A DNA stretch of 64,000 nucleotides from Paracoccus sp. IB05 (GCF_016405985.1 NZ_JAEFCF010000016.1:36555-100554); one strand, 5' to 3'; positions 41,698-50,938 are shown, counted from the first letter of the stretch. Notes: a model not told the origin generated them from the letters alone. Translations and numbers: made by a program.

Positions 41698-43212
41698 ATG
41701 TCCGCCAATCTTTTCGACATTCTGACCCGCTCCATCACCGATCCCGGGGCGACCGCCATCGAAACCCCCAGCGGCGAGCGGATCAGCTATACCGAACTGA
41801 CCCGGCGCAGCGGGAAAATGGCGCATGCGCTGAGCGGGCTTGGCCTGGTCCCCGGCGACCGGGTGGCGGTGCAGGTGGAAAAATCGGTTGAGGCGATCAT
41901 CCTCTACCTCGCCACGCTGCGGGCGGGCGCGGTCTTCCTGCCGCTGAACACCGGCTATACCCCGGCCGAGATCGCCTATTTCATCGGCGATGCAGAGCCC
42001 GCGCTCTTTGTCTGCGATCCGGCGCGTGTCGCCGATCTGGCGACGACCGCCGAAAAGGCCGGGGCGCGGATGGTGACGCTGGATGCGGCAGGCCAGGGCA
42101 GCCTGACCGAAGCGGCAAAGGCCGCGCCCGGTGATTTCGTCACCCTGCCGCGCGCGGCGGATGATCTGGCGGCCCTCCTTTACACCTCGGGCACGACGGG
42201 GCGGTCCAAGGGGGCGATGCTGACCCATGGCAACCTGGTCTCGAACGCGCTGAGCCTGCGCGAGGCATGGCACTTTACGGCAAGCGACCTGCTGATCCAC
42301 GCGCTGCCGATCTTTCACACCCATGGGTTGTTCGTCGCGACCAATGTGACGCTCTTCTCGGGCGCCTCGATGATCCTGCTGCCGAAATTCGACCCTGACC
42401 GCATCCTCAGCCTGATGGGCCGCGCCACGGTGCTGATGGGGGTGCCGACCTTCTATACAAGGCTGCTGGCCGAGGCGCGGCTGAACACGGCAACCACCGC
42501 GCATATGCGCCTCTTCATCTCCGGCTCGGCGCCGCTGCTGGCGGAAACCCACCGCGAATGGCGCGCCCGCACCGGCCATGCCATTCTGGAACGCTATGGC
42601 ATGACCGAAACCAATATGAACACCTCGAACCCCTATGCCGGAGACCGGGTGGCGGGCACAGTCGGACTGCCGCTGCCGGGGACCGAGGTGATCGTGACCG
42701 ATCCGGAGACCGGCGCGGAGCTGCCGCAGGGCGAGATCGGCATGATCGAGGTGCGCGGCGCCAATGTCTTCAGGGGCTATTGGCGGATGCCGGAGAAAAC
42801 GGCGGCAGAGCTGCGCGAGAACGGCTTCTTCATCACGGGCGACCTCGGTCGCATCGATGACAGGGGCTATGTCCATATCGTCGGGCGCGGCAAGGATCTG
42901 ATCATCACCGGCGGCTACAACGTCTACCCCAAAGAAGTGGAAGCCGCGATCGACGAGATTCCCGGAGTGCTGGAATCCGCCGTCATCGGCGTGCCAGACC
43001 GGGATTTCGGAGAGGCGGTGACTGCGGTCGTGGTTCCCACCGGAAGCCCGGTCCTGACCGAGGCTGCAATAATCACCGCGCTGGCAACGCAGCTCGCGCG
43101 CTTCAAACAGCCAAGAAAGGTGTGTTTCGTCGCAGAGCTTCCGCGCAACACCATGGGCAAGGTGCAAAAAAACCTGCTGCGAGAGCACTGCTCTGCGCTC
43201 AGCGCGGACTGA
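41698..43212 (+). CDS. matB: Malonyl-CoA synthetase
   Basis: 504-aa ANL-superfamily ligase activating malonate with ATP and CoA. Motifs: A3 LLYTSGTTGRSKGAMLTHGN, the His gate HALPIFHTHGLFVATN, A5 ILERYGMTETNMNTSNPYAG, A7 FFITGDLGRIDDRGY, A8 GRGKDLIITGGYNVYPKEVE, and catalytic Lys in LPRNTMGKVQKNLLRE. The YGMTETNM and the length of ~504 aa match MatB. ATG 41698 has an AGGA upstream. MatA and MatB together convert malonate to acetyl-CoA. The usual third gene, a malonate carrier (MatC or TRAP), is not present downstream. Confidence 0.92.
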   Translation: MSANLFDILTRSITDPGATAIETPSGERISYTELTRRSGKMAHALSGLGLVPGDRVAVQVEKSVEAIILYLATLRAGAVFLPLNTGYTPAEIAYFIGDAEPALFVCDPARVADLATTAEKAGARMVTLDAAGQGSLTEAAKAAPGDFVTLPRAADDLAALLYTSGTTGRSKGAMLTHGNLVSNALSLREAWHFTASDLLIHALPIFHTHGLFVATNVTLFSGASMILLPKFDPDRILSLMGRATVLMGVPTFYTRLLAEARLNTATTAHMRLFISGSAPLLAETHREWRARTGHAILERYGMTETNMNTSNPYAGDRVAGTVGLPLPGTEVIVTDPETGAELPQGEIGMIEVRGANVFRGYWRMPEKTAAELRENGFFITGDLGRIDDRGYVHIVGRGKDLIITGGYNVYPKEVEAAIDEIPGVLESAVIGVPDRDFGEAVTAVVVPTGSPVLTEAAIITALATQLARFKQPRKVCFVAELPRNTMGKVQKNLLREHCSALSAD

Positions 43213-43758
43213 ATCCGCTCATTCGGGCAGACCATGAGCTTTCGCGCAGACAAGCCTGGCTTTGCGGCGGCTTTTCCCGATACGAGCCAGGATCATCGCG
43301 GATTTCGGCCGGCTCCGGGCTTTGAGGACGCGGCGACCAGCCAATTTGGCTCTGGCCGGACATGGCAGATCCTCGGGAAGGGCGGCAAACTTGCGACGAC
43401 ATGGACCACCAAAGGCTACGGCCCTTCGAATGCCTCCGGTTCGACCAATCAATGCGCGCGATAAAGGCCGGGGTGGCGGCACGGAAGACCCCTCCGTACG
43501 CTGCCAGGTTTCGGGCTGTCGCTGCATCCGGCGGAGTGGAAACCGCTCTGCCATGGGCAGCCGGATTGGCGACTGCGGCTGGCATAACCGGGGCTGGCAT
43601 TCTGAGAGCTCGCGCTATGCTTCCTGCCGTATCACGACGCTGCCTCTCCCTCGATCTGCTGCCTCTGCTGTCGAAGGACGGCTTTGGAGCGCGCGGAAAT
43701 GCCGCATTCCGTTAAGCCAACCGGCTGTTACGGGCTGCCGTGGACGATGCAGGCCTCT
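43213..43758. other. 546-bp interval without a recognisable gene
   Basis: Both strands show medium-length open frames but none has a family signature or good start. It may be a decayed insertion. It separates matB from the convergently oriented WYL regulator. Confidence 0.4.
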
Positions 43759-44484
43759 TCATTCGCCGCCGCATACAGGCGTTGCATCCCGACAAGGCGC
43801 CGTCGCCACCCTGCCTTGCACATATGCGCGCATCAGGGGCACGCGGTGCGGACGGAAGCTTTCCGCTGTCAGCTCCAGATGGCCGATCCGGTTGACGTGG
43901 AACAGCCGGTAATCCATCCGCAACCGGCAATGCGCCAGCAGCATCAGGTTGCGGTCGCCATAAGACAGCCCCAGCGGCCAGATCAGCCGTTCAGAAGTAT
44001 CCCCTTTCAGATCGGTATAGCCGATCCGCGCCGGGGTTTCCTCCCAGCAGGCCTGCCGCAAAACGGCGAGGTCGATCTGCGGCGGATCGCGCTCCGGCCC
44101 GGCGGAAAAGCTGCGCATGACCGCATGCAGCGCCTGGCGCGGCTGATCGCCCGGCAGCGTCGCGATGATCCGCGCCATCGCCACGCGGGCGGCCCCGGTG
44201 ATCGCGGCATCCCCGATCCGGTCGAGCGACTGCACGGCCAGGAGCAGCGCCTCGATCTCCAGCCGCGAAAAACTTTGCGGCGGCAGGGCCGGATCTTCGG
44301 TCAGCACATAGCCGACACCGGCCTCGCCATCGATCAGCGCGCCCCCGGCCCGGAGCGTGGCGATATCGCGGTAAAGCTGGCGCGGTGAGACCCCGGTCTC
44401 GGTTGCCAGCCGTGCCGCCGTGACCGGCGGCGCGAGGCGGCGCAGCACATCCATCAGGCGCATCAATCGGTCGGTGCGGGCCAT
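43759..44484 (-). CDS. YafY-type HTH/WYL-domain transcriptional regulator
   Basis: 241 aa. The N-terminal winged HTH (DRLMRLMDVLRRLAPPVTAA, RLATETGVSPRQLYRDIATL, RAGGALIDGEAGVGYVL) is of the DeoR/HTH_11 type. A WYL domain follows, with ARIGYTDLKGDTSERLIWPL and GLSYGDRNLMLLAHCRLRMD, then YRLFHVNRIGHLEL (the RxFxxxRI-like end). ATG 44484 is used; an earlier ATG would lie in the short divergent promoter. It is divergent from a GST gene, the common YafY-GST pairing, and TGACAG direct repeats in the 63-bp gap may be its site. Confidence 0.88.
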   Translation of the reverse strand: MARTDRLMRLMDVLRRLAPPVTAARLATETGVSPRQLYRDIATLRAGGALIDGEAGVGYVLTEDPALPPQSFSRLEIEALLLAVQSLDRIGDAAITGAARVAMARIIATLPGDQPRQALHAVMRSFSAGPERDPPQIDLAVLRQACWEETPARIGYTDLKGDTSERLIWPLGLSYGDRNLMLLAHCRLRMDYRLFHVNRIGHLELTAESFRPHRVPLMRAYVQGRVATAPCRDATPVCGGE

Positions 44485-44547
44485 CCTGTCACCTTCTGTC
44501 AGCAGGGCTGGATTAGGCAGTGGCAACAAACAGCAAAGGAGTCAAAC

Positions 44548-45135
44548 ATGCTGACCTTCTACCATTCGCCCAACAGCCGCTCGACCAGCGTGAAACAGCT
44601 GATCCTTGAGCTTGGCATCGCGGATCAGATCCGGACCGTCGAGGTGACGATCCCACGTCAGGACGGCAGCGGTGCGCGCGATCCGGCCAACCCGCATCCC
44701 GAAGGCAAGGTGCCCTATCTGACCGATGGCGAGGACTGGATCCGCGAGCGGGCCGCGATCATCCTCTACCTGACCGACCGCTTTCCGCAGGCGGGTCTGG
44801 GCCGTGCCGTCGGGCATCCGGAACGCGGGCGCTACCTGTCCTGGCTGACCTGGTATCAGGGCGTCTTCGAGCCGGTGGCAATCCTCGGCTGGGCCAAAGT
44901 GAGCCATCCGGCGGTCGAGGCCTCGCTGCGGGACTATGACACTGCGCTGGCCCGGCTGGAGGAGGTTCTGATCACGCAGCCCTATCTGCTTGGCCAGGAA
45001 TACAGTGCGGCAGACCTGCTCTGCGCGGCACCCTTCGCCTGGTTCGGCGATGCCCTGCCCGCAACGCCCGCGGTTCAGGCCTGGGTCGCGCGCTGTATGG
45101 ACCGGCCTGCCGCGCGCGAAACCGGCGAGCGCTGA
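44548..45135 (+). CDS. Glutathione S-transferase
   Basis: 195-aa cytosolic GST. The thioredoxin-like domain starts MLTFYHSPNSRSTSVKQLIL, with a catalytic Ser candidate at residue 10-12. The cis-Pro is in HPEGKVPYLTDGE, and the glutathione gamma-glutamate site in IRERAAIILYLTDRF. The C-terminal helical domain includes YLLGQEYSAADLLCAAPFAW. AAAGGAG precedes the ATG. It is divergent from the YafY-type regulator. The last 84 bases, including the stop, are duplicated in inverted orientation at 51947-52030. Confidence 0.9.
   Translation: MLTFYHSPNSRSTSVKQLILELGIADQIRTVEVTIPRQDGSGARDPANPHPEGKVPYLTDGEDWIRERAAIILYLTDRFPQAGLGRAVGHPERGRYLSWLTWYQGVFEPVAILGWAKVSHPAVEASLRDYDTALARLEEVLITQPYLLGQEYSAADLLCAAPFAWFGDALPATPAVQAWVARCMDRPAARETGER
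45052..45135 (+). repeat. GST 3'-end repeat, copy A
   Basis: The final 84 bases of the GST gene. Copy B at 51947-52030 on the opposite strand differs at only three positions, and similarity continues past the stop into the terminator hairpin. This copy is the parental one because it completes an intact gene. Confidence 0.85.
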
Positions 45136-45149
45136 AAAGGCATCATAAT

Positions 45150-45174
45150 CGCAGTCCCGGGCGACGGGACTGCG
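45150..45174 (+). terminator. Terminator-like hairpin after GST
   Basis: CGCAGTCCC - 7-base loop - GGGACTGCG, a perfect 9-bp stem 14 bp after the GST stop, without a T-run. A related, longer hairpin follows copy B. The rest of the interval to 45521 holds no recognisable gene. Confidence 0.6.
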
Positions 45175-45521
45175 GCAGCGGCGATGGCAGAAAACCCGAC
45201 CGAAGCCCCTATATGGTCGCGAAAAAGGCAATGTCGAAGGCCTGTAGGGCTATTCATGGCGCAATCAGATGATGTCGATGCCGGCGCTTGCCACCTGGGA
45301 CGGGTTCAGCTTTTTCCCGGCAGAACAATGCCGCAAGCGTCAACCTGCGGTCCTGCGCGGATCACACGACACGATAGGTGAAAGCCTGCGGCGTCACTTT
45401 GCCGTGCAACCATCCACAATCGGATCTCTGTCTTGCGCCGGGATCTCGTCCTGCGCATCGCCTGCGCCGCGAGAACCTGCCGGGATGCGTCACAGACACC
45501 GGCGCTGAAGGAGGGACGCCC

Positions 45522-45875
45522 ATGATCGCGAATATCCTGATCGCTGTGATCGCCGCGCTTCACATCTATATTCTGGTGATTGAGATGTTTTTATCGACAA
45601 CGCCGCGGGCACGGCGCGCGTTTAACCTGACCGGGGAATTTGCAAAGACGACCAGAGTGATGGCCGCCAATCAGGGTCTTTACAACGGGTTTCTGGCTGC
45701 GGGGTTACTCACCGGCCTTGTAATGGGGGCCGCAGGCATGGCGTTTAAACTCTTCTTTCTGCTCTGCGTGGCACTTGCAGGGGCTTTCGGCGCAGCGACC
45801 GCGACAGGTAAGATCCTGTTCATCCGGACGCTGCCCGCGCTGCTGGCACCTGGAGCACTTCTGGCGGGAATATGA
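45522..45875 (+). CDS. DUF1304 family membrane protein
   Basis: 117 aa, almost all hydrophobic, with four predicted helices (IANILIAVIAALHIYILVIE; AAGLLTGLVMGAAGMAF; LFFLLCVALAGAFGAAT; LPALLAPGALLAGI). The N-terminal HIYILVIEMFL and NQGLYNGFLAAGL are the conserved DUF1304 motifs. GAAGGAGG precedes ATG 45522 at good spacing. Function of the family is unknown. No operon partner is evident; both flanks contain gene debris. Confidence 0.85.
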   Translation: MIANILIAVIAALHIYILVIEMFLSTTPRARRAFNLTGEFAKTTRVMAANQGLYNGFLAAGLLTGLVMGAAGMAFKLFFLLCVALAGAFGAATATGKILFIRTLPALLAPGALLAGI

Positions 45876-45926
45876 GAGCGCACGGCAGAGGCACGCAGCC
45901 CGGGATCTGTTCGTTGAGATCTCCGT

Positions 45927-46145
45927 TCACATGGGGGCCCACAGTGCCGGTCTGAACATCAGCCCATGGCCCGCGCGCAGGGTGACGAACTGGCCGCCAG
46001 CCGCCAGAAACTGCGCCTGGTTATTCACGCAACGGGCAATGCCGTAAAATGGGTCATCGCTGCCATGCAGCCAAAGCGTGGGAATACCTGGCCCTGCGCC
46101 CCGACGGAAGAGCTGCGGATTAAGCGCCTCATGACCCGGGGATCC
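45927..46145 (-). pseudogene. Alpha/beta-hydrolase C-terminal fragment
   Basis: An open frame reads LFRRGAGPGIPTLWLHGSDD, then PFYGIARCVNNQAQFLAAGG and QFVTLRAGHGLMF. This is the beta-strand Asp (GSDDPFY) and catalytic His (GHGLMF) end of a dienelactone-hydrolase-like protein. The N-terminal two thirds, with the nucleophile, are missing. Confidence 0.5.
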
Positions 46146-46149
46146 GTGA

Positions 46150-46252
46150 TCAGATCAACCCGGCGCTCATGATCGCGGCGACCCTTTTGCCGGACATCTC
46201 GACCCTGCTTTTGCTGGTCGTCCTGCTGCTGTCCCGGCGTCGTCAGAAATGA
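46150..46252 (+). pseudogene. ABC-transporter permease C-terminal fragment
   Basis: INPALMIAATLLPDISTLLL followed by LVVLLLSRRRQK-stop resembles the last helix of PotC-type polyamine/Fe permeases (INalATl... LL...SRR). It directly abuts the oppositely oriented hydrolase fragment, implying a recombination joint near 46147. Confidence 0.4.
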
Positions 46253-46293
46253 GCCGGGCAGGGCCGCAGGCAATGAAAAAGCGTCGCCGGGGA

Positions 46294-47166
46294 TCAGTCT
46301 CCGGCGACGTGCTGCACAAACAGATCGGCAAAGCGCGCCGCGAAACTGCGGGTGGCCGGGCGGGCACTGTCATTGACGTAGATCCCGACAACCGCATCTT
46401 CCAGTCGGGGCAGTCCTGCCTCCATCCCGGGGCGGATCAGTCTTTCGGGAACCACGCGTTCGGCAAGAACTCCCAGCCCGAAATCATTGGCGATTGCGGT
46501 TTCAAGGCAGGACTGGCTGGGGCTGGAATAGACCATCTCGAAACTGCGCCCGTCGCGCTGCAAGGCGCTGAGCATACTGCGCCGGTAGATACAGCCTTCG
46601 GGGAAACTGACCATCCGCAAAGGATCGGTGAAGTCATGCTGCGCTGACCCCGAAACCCAGACCAGTTTCTCGCGCCAGGTCATGAAGGCCTTTTCCGCCG
46701 GGCCATCGCTGGTCATCGCAACCACGATATCGAACTGCCCTTCCCGCAGCCCGCGTAAAAGGGCGCAGGACAGGTCACAGACCACCTCAAAGGTAAAACC
46801 GGCCTGTTCGGCGGTCAGCTCTGCCATCAGCTTTGGCATGAAGTGATCCGCATAATCGCTGGGGATCCCGAGGCGCAGCTTGCCCCTTTTGTCCCTCCGC
46901 GAGATGCGCAGCATCATCTCGTCATTGAGCAAAAGGATGCGGCGGGCATAGCCCGCGACGATCTCGCCTTCCTCGCTCAGATAGACACCGCCCGCCTCTT
47001 TCACGTCCCGGCTGAACAGCTGCACCCCCAGCAGATCCTGCAAGCGCCTGATCTGGGCGCTGATCGTCGGCTGGGTCTTGCCCAGCCTGTCACCGGCGCG
47101 GGTATAGCCTTTGACATCGATGATGGTGACAAAGGTTCTGAGCAGATCGGTGGGAATGCTGCGCAT
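46294..47166 (-). CDS. LysR family transcriptional regulator
   Basis: 290 aa. The HTH is IPTDLLRTFVTIIDVKGYTR, AGDRLGKTQPTISAQIRRLQ, DLLGVQLFSRD. The periplasmic-binding-fold effector domain contains LRLGIPSDYADHFMPKLMAE and VVAMTSDGPAEKAFMTWREK. ATG 47166 has AAAGG upstream and places the HTH at the N terminus; two earlier in-frame ATGs add an unconserved leader. It lies 96 bp downstream of the creatinase gene on the same strand, so it is probably its regulator and part of the same transcript. Confidence 0.9.
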   Translation of the reverse strand: MRSIPTDLLRTFVTIIDVKGYTRAGDRLGKTQPTISAQIRRLQDLLGVQLFSRDVKEAGGVYLSEEGEIVAGYARRILLLNDEMMLRISRRDKRGKLRLGIPSDYADHFMPKLMAELTAEQAGFTFEVVCDLSCALLRGLREGQFDIVVAMTSDGPAEKAFMTWREKLVWVSGSAQHDFTDPLRMVSFPEGCIYRRSMLSALQRDGRSFEMVYSSPSQSCLETAIANDFGLGVLAERVVPERLIRPGMEAGLPRLEDAVVGIYVNDSARPATRSFAARFADLFVQHVAGD

Positions 47167-47262
47167 CAGGTTTGGCCTTTGCATAAAATGCTCTGCGGGG
47201 ATGCCCGCAGAGCGCTGATGGTCACTCCGGCCGATCATCCCGGACGGGCGCCGGGGGCAGGA

Positions 47263-48492
47263 TCATGCCGGTATGATGTTGTGCTCTGGCCCGAAAGGAA
47301 AGCCGGTGATGTTCCCGGCCCCGTTTTCCGACAGCACGACAATGTCATGCTCGCGGTAGCCGCCGGCACCGGGCAGACCCTCGGGGATCGAGAGCATCGG
47401 CTCCATCGAGACGACCATGCCGGGCTGCAGCACCGTATTGACGTCTTCGCGCAGCTCGACCCCGCCTTCGCGCCCGTAGTAATGGCACATCACGCCGAAG
47501 GAATGGCCATAGCCGAAAGAGCGGTATTTCAGCAGCCCATGGCTGCGATAGATCTCGTTCAGCTCATTGGCGATATCACCACAGCGAGCACCGGGTTTCA
47601 GGAGCTCCAGCCCGCGGCGATGGACCTCGCAATTGATCGCCCAGATGCGCAGATGTTCGTCGCTGGCATGGTCAAGAAACATCGTCCGCTCAAGCGCGGT
47701 GTAATAGCCCGCGATCATCGGGAAGCAGTTCATCGAAAGGATATCTCCCTTCTGCACCTGGCGCGAGGTGACCGGGTTATGCGCGCCATCGGTGTTGATC
47801 CCCGACTGGAACCAGACCCAGCTGTCCATCAGTTCGGCATGGGGATAGGTCTCCGCGATCCGGCGTACCATCGCCTGAGTACCGGCCAGCGCGACCTCAT
47901 ATTCCGGCACCCCCTCGGCGATGACTTTGCGAATGGCCTCGCCGCCCGCATTGGCGGTACGCGCACCTTCGGTGATGATGGCAATTTCCTCGGCGGATTT
48001 GATGGTCCGCATCCACATCACGGCCTGGCTGATATCGACCAGCTCAACCCCGGGCAAAGCCTCTTCCAGCAGGGACCGGGTCTCCAGCGTGACATGGTCG
48101 AATTCGATCCCGACCCGTTTCGCACCACGCAGGAGCCGGCTCACGCCATGGAAATAGCTGCCACGCTGCCAGTCGGTATAGGTCAGATTATCGCCGAAGG
48201 TCCGCCGCCAGGGCTGGCCCGCATCAACCCCCGCCGAGAGGCTGGTCGCCTTGTCATGACTGACGACATAGGCGTAGCGGCGCGCGAAAGAGCAATAGAT
48301 GAAATCAGCGAAGTAATTGATATTATGGTAGGAAGTCAGCAAGGTTGCATCAAGGCTGAGATCGGCCAGGATCTGACGCAGCCCGCTGATACGGCGTTGC
48401 ATCTCGGCCTGGCTGAAGGTGCCCTGAACTTTGTCGCCATTGTGCATGTTCAGCAGACGGGGCAGCTCGCCCTGCGGGGTTTCCGCGTTCAT
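47263..48492 (-). CDS. Creatinase (creatine amidinohydrolase)
   Basis: 409-aa pita-bread-fold hydrolase splitting creatine into sarcosine and urea. It matches Pseudomonas creatinase block by block: HNGDKVQGTFSQAEMQRRIS, LTSYHNINYFADFIYCSFAR, GQPWRRTFGDNLTYTDWQRG, ELMDSWVWFQSGINTDGAHN, CFPMIAGYYTALERTMFLDH, FGYGHSFGVMCHYYGREGGV and EPMLSIPEGLPGAGGYREHD. The usual metal ligands of M24 peptidases are replaced, as in known creatinases. GAGGAGA precedes ATG 48492. No sarcosine oxidase or urease genes are in the window. It complements the methylarginine cluster as a guanidino-compound enzyme. Confidence 0.93.
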   Translation of the reverse strand: MNAETPQGELPRLLNMHNGDKVQGTFSQAEMQRRISGLRQILADLSLDATLLTSYHNINYFADFIYCSFARRYAYVVSHDKATSLSAGVDAGQPWRRTFGDNLTYTDWQRGSYFHGVSRLLRGAKRVGIEFDHVTLETRSLLEEALPGVELVDISQAVMWMRTIKSAEEIAIITEGARTANAGGEAIRKVIAEGVPEYEVALAGTQAMVRRIAETYPHAELMDSWVWFQSGINTDGAHNPVTSRQVQKGDILSMNCFPMIAGYYTALERTMFLDHASDEHLRIWAINCEVHRRGLELLKPGARCGDIANELNEIYRSHGLLKYRSFGYGHSFGVMCHYYGREGGVELREDVNTVLQPGMVVSMEPMLSIPEGLPGAGGYREHDIVVLSENGAGNITGFPFGPEHNIIPA

Positions 48493-48929
48493 TCCGATCT
48501 CTCCTCGATATAGGGGGCCAGAGTCTGGCTGCAGCGATCTGGCAGCAGGGCCGCACGAGATAGAAATTGAAATCCGGCATGACATCATTGATGCGGTCGA
48601 TTTGTCCTGAATAACGGATGTCGCCATATTTGGAGCGACTGGCCGGGCGTCAGGCAGGATGGCGCGATGATCCGCCTTTTAGGCGAAAGCCTGGCGCCGG
48701 TCTGCGCGCCCGCATTGCGCGACCGCGTGGTGCTGACCCGGCCTGGCACACCGATTCCGTCGGGGCGGTGCCGTCGAAATTAAGACGCCTGTCTCAGTTT
48801 CAAGCGGCGCATTCATGTCAATTTCAAAGCCGATATCAGGGCTTTGGTTTCCTCTTGCAGCGGACCCGGAGGCGGTCCCGCGGAGGATGGAGAAATGAGA
48901 ATACCCGGTACCAACCTGGACCATGACAC

Positions 48930-49254
48930 TGATTTCGCAGAAAAACTTTGCGTGAGCATGCGTGCATTGGCGATCAGCGTCTCGCTGATCACAACGCGCG
49001 ATGGCGATGGCAACCTCTAGGTATGGCGGTGACCAGCGCCAGTTCCCTGTCGATGGACCCGCCCTCGATGATGGTTGCGGTCAATCGGAATGCATCCTCC
49101 CATGCGGTGATCCTGCGCAGCAGGGTTTTCTGTCTCAACCTGTCAGATGGAGATGCCGGATCTCTTCTGCAGCAGCGAAAAGCGCGATCTGCGGTTTTCT
49201 TCGCCGGAATGGAAGACCGGCCCGGACGGGCTGCCCTATCTTGAGACCGCGATC
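48930..49254 (+). pseudogene. Flavin reductase (FMN-binding split barrel) remnant
   Basis: MRALAISVSLITTRDGDGN, then after a stop and frame change MAVTSASSLSMDPPSMMVAV, NRNASSHAVI and CLNLSD. After another shift comes LFCSSEKRDLRFSSPEWKTG, PDGLPYLETAIS. This is the HpaC/SsuE-like reductase core in three frames. It ends where a sugar ABC ATPase remnant begins. The partner monooxygenases at 11.6 kb would need such an enzyme, but this copy is dead. Confidence 0.75.
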
Positions 49255-49795
49255 TCACCCGGAACGACATCAAGGCTGACGCCGTGCACCTTCTGGGCCA
49301 CGGTCAGGTTTTTGATCTGCAAGAGCGGCGCGGCATCGGGGTTGCGTTCGGGATGGGCGTTGCTGTGCAATTCATGACCGACGATTAACGCCACGAAGCT
49401 CTCGCGCGTCAGATCCGCCATGGCCCCGGTTTCCACGAACCAACCGTCGCGGAACACGCTGTACCTGTCGGCAATCCCGAACAGCTCTTCGAGGCGATGG
49501 CTGACATAGATGATCCCGACGCCTTTTTTCTGCAGGCGGCGGATCGCGTCGAAAAGGATATGGCTCTCATGTTCGCCAATGGCCGAGGTCGGCTCGTCCA
49601 TGATGACGATCTCAGCCTCGCGCGAGATGGCGCGGGTGATCTCGACCAGCAGCACCTGGGCCAGGCTGAGATCCGCTGGCCGGGGTCGAGGTTGAAGCCC
49701 ACCTCGTCGATAACCTTGCGGGCATCGCGCATCAGGCAGGCGTGATCCACCACGAACCCGGCGCGGCGCGGCACCCGGCCGAAACGGGTCGCTCT
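49255..49795 (-). pseudogene. Sugar ABC transporter ATPase (RbsA/MglA type) internal fragment
   Basis: From about 49795 downwards: GFVVDHACLMRDARKVIDEV, a frame change near 49670, LSLAQVLLVEITRAISREAE, Walker B IVIMDEPTSA, IIYVSHRLEELFGIADRYSV, FRDGWFVETGAMADLTRESF, and the start of the second ABC half (APLLQIKNLTVAQKVHGVSL). The first Walker A half and most of the second domain are missing. Joined directly to the flavin reductase remnant. Confidence 0.75.
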
Positions 49796-50069
49796 GGTCA
49801 GGGCCGACACCCGTCGGACGGGTGGCCGTCTGCCGGGTGCGGCTTTCGGGATCGAGGCCCTAGGCGCAGGTGACGGACCTTGCAGCTTCTGTCTGCATTC
49901 ATGAAATCGGCCTGTTTGTTTCCACCCGGAAGCGTCTCTGTTGCACAAATCTGCTGATGGCAGGACTTTCCCCCGCCCCGGACAGACTTATCCTGCGTAT
50001 TCAGTACCGTGCTGATGCCGGGAAGGGTGAGGCCCTTTCGTGCCGGCAGGGCTTCGATAAGGCGCCGCG

Positions 50070-50840
50070 CTACCGGCCGACATATCGTGCAGGGCTGTCC
50101 CCCATGATCCCTTTGAACATGGCGATGAAAGCGGAGGCGGTTGCATAGCCAAGATCGAGCGCGATGGTCTCGACGCTGACATCCTCCTGCAGCATTGCGA
50201 TGGCGCGAACCGCACGCTGCCGGTTGCGCCATTCGGTCAGGGGCATTCCCAGATCGCGTTTACACAGACGAAGCAGCGTCCGTTCACTCAGGCCGAATGA
50301 TCGGGCAAGTGTGGCGGTGCTTCTCCGATCCGACGGAGCGTCATGCAACGCGGCCAGCAGCCGTTTCAAAGCGGGCTCGTCGCTGTCGGGCAGGAAGCTC
50401 TGGGTCACAGGACAGCGCTCCATCTCGTCGACCATCACGCGCAGCAGTCGGGCTTGCTGCGGTGTGTCATCGAAAGAGGCCAGTTCCAGCCGGTCGAGCA
50501 TTGCCCGGAGCAAAGGGGTTACGCGCAGGGAAACCGGCACATCGGGCATTCCTGCGCAAAGGGACTGATCGATATAGATCGAGACATGCACCGTGGCCTT
50601 GCGATTATAGCCGACCTGATCGGCCCCGGCAGGGATCCAGAACGCCATATGCGGCGGCGCCAGCAGCACCTGGCCGCCGGTTCGCAACTCGGTCACGCCA
50701 CTATAGGAATAGACGAACTCTCCCCAGGCGTGGCGCATGAAAGGATAGGTCCCGTTATCCGGCATGGCCTCGACCCGAAACCAGATCGGGGCCGGAAGCG
50801 TGACATGTCCCGGAGGCTGGCGGAGATGCGGCGGTTGCAT
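50070..50840 (-). CDS. AraC family transcriptional regulator
   Basis: 256 aa from ATG 50840. The N-terminal cupin sensor includes HAWGEFVYSYSGVTELRTGG and LLAPPHMAFWIPAGADQVG. The C-terminal double HTH reads STATLARSFGLSERTLLRLC, KRDLGMPLTEWRNRQRAVRA, then SVETIALDLGYATASAFIAM and FKGIMGDSPARYV. An in-frame TTG at 50909 could add 23 residues. Divergent from the EamA exporter gene, which is its likely target; AraC-cupin/EamA pairs are common. Confidence 0.9.
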   Translation of the reverse strand: MQPPHLRQPPGHVTLPAPIWFRVEAMPDNGTYPFMRHAWGEFVYSYSGVTELRTGGQVLLAPPHMAFWIPAGADQVGYNRKATVHVSIYIDQSLCAGMPDVPVSLRVTPLLRAMLDRLELASFDDTPQQARLLRVMVDEMERCPVTQSFLPDSDEPALKRLLAALHDAPSDRRSTATLARSFGLSERTLLRLCKRDLGMPLTEWRNRQRAVRAIAMLQEDVSVETIALDLGYATASAFIAMFKGIMGDSPARYVGR

Positions 50841-50938
50841 GATTGGCAGATTCCCGGAATGGAATGGCGGATAATCACTATATGCACCAATATCGCCAGA
50901 GGTAGACAAGGCAAGTGCTTTAACGAACGGCCCCTCCC

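Noticed and set aside
43213..43758. Several 70-210-codon frames after matB
   Set aside because: No start signals, no conserved motif, and frames on both strands overlap; treated as non-coding or decayed.
49915..49945. IS terminal repeat (TGTTGCACAAAT)
   Set aside because: Resembles ends of IS6/IS5-type elements, but there is no adjacent transposase and no partner repeat, so it is not annotated.
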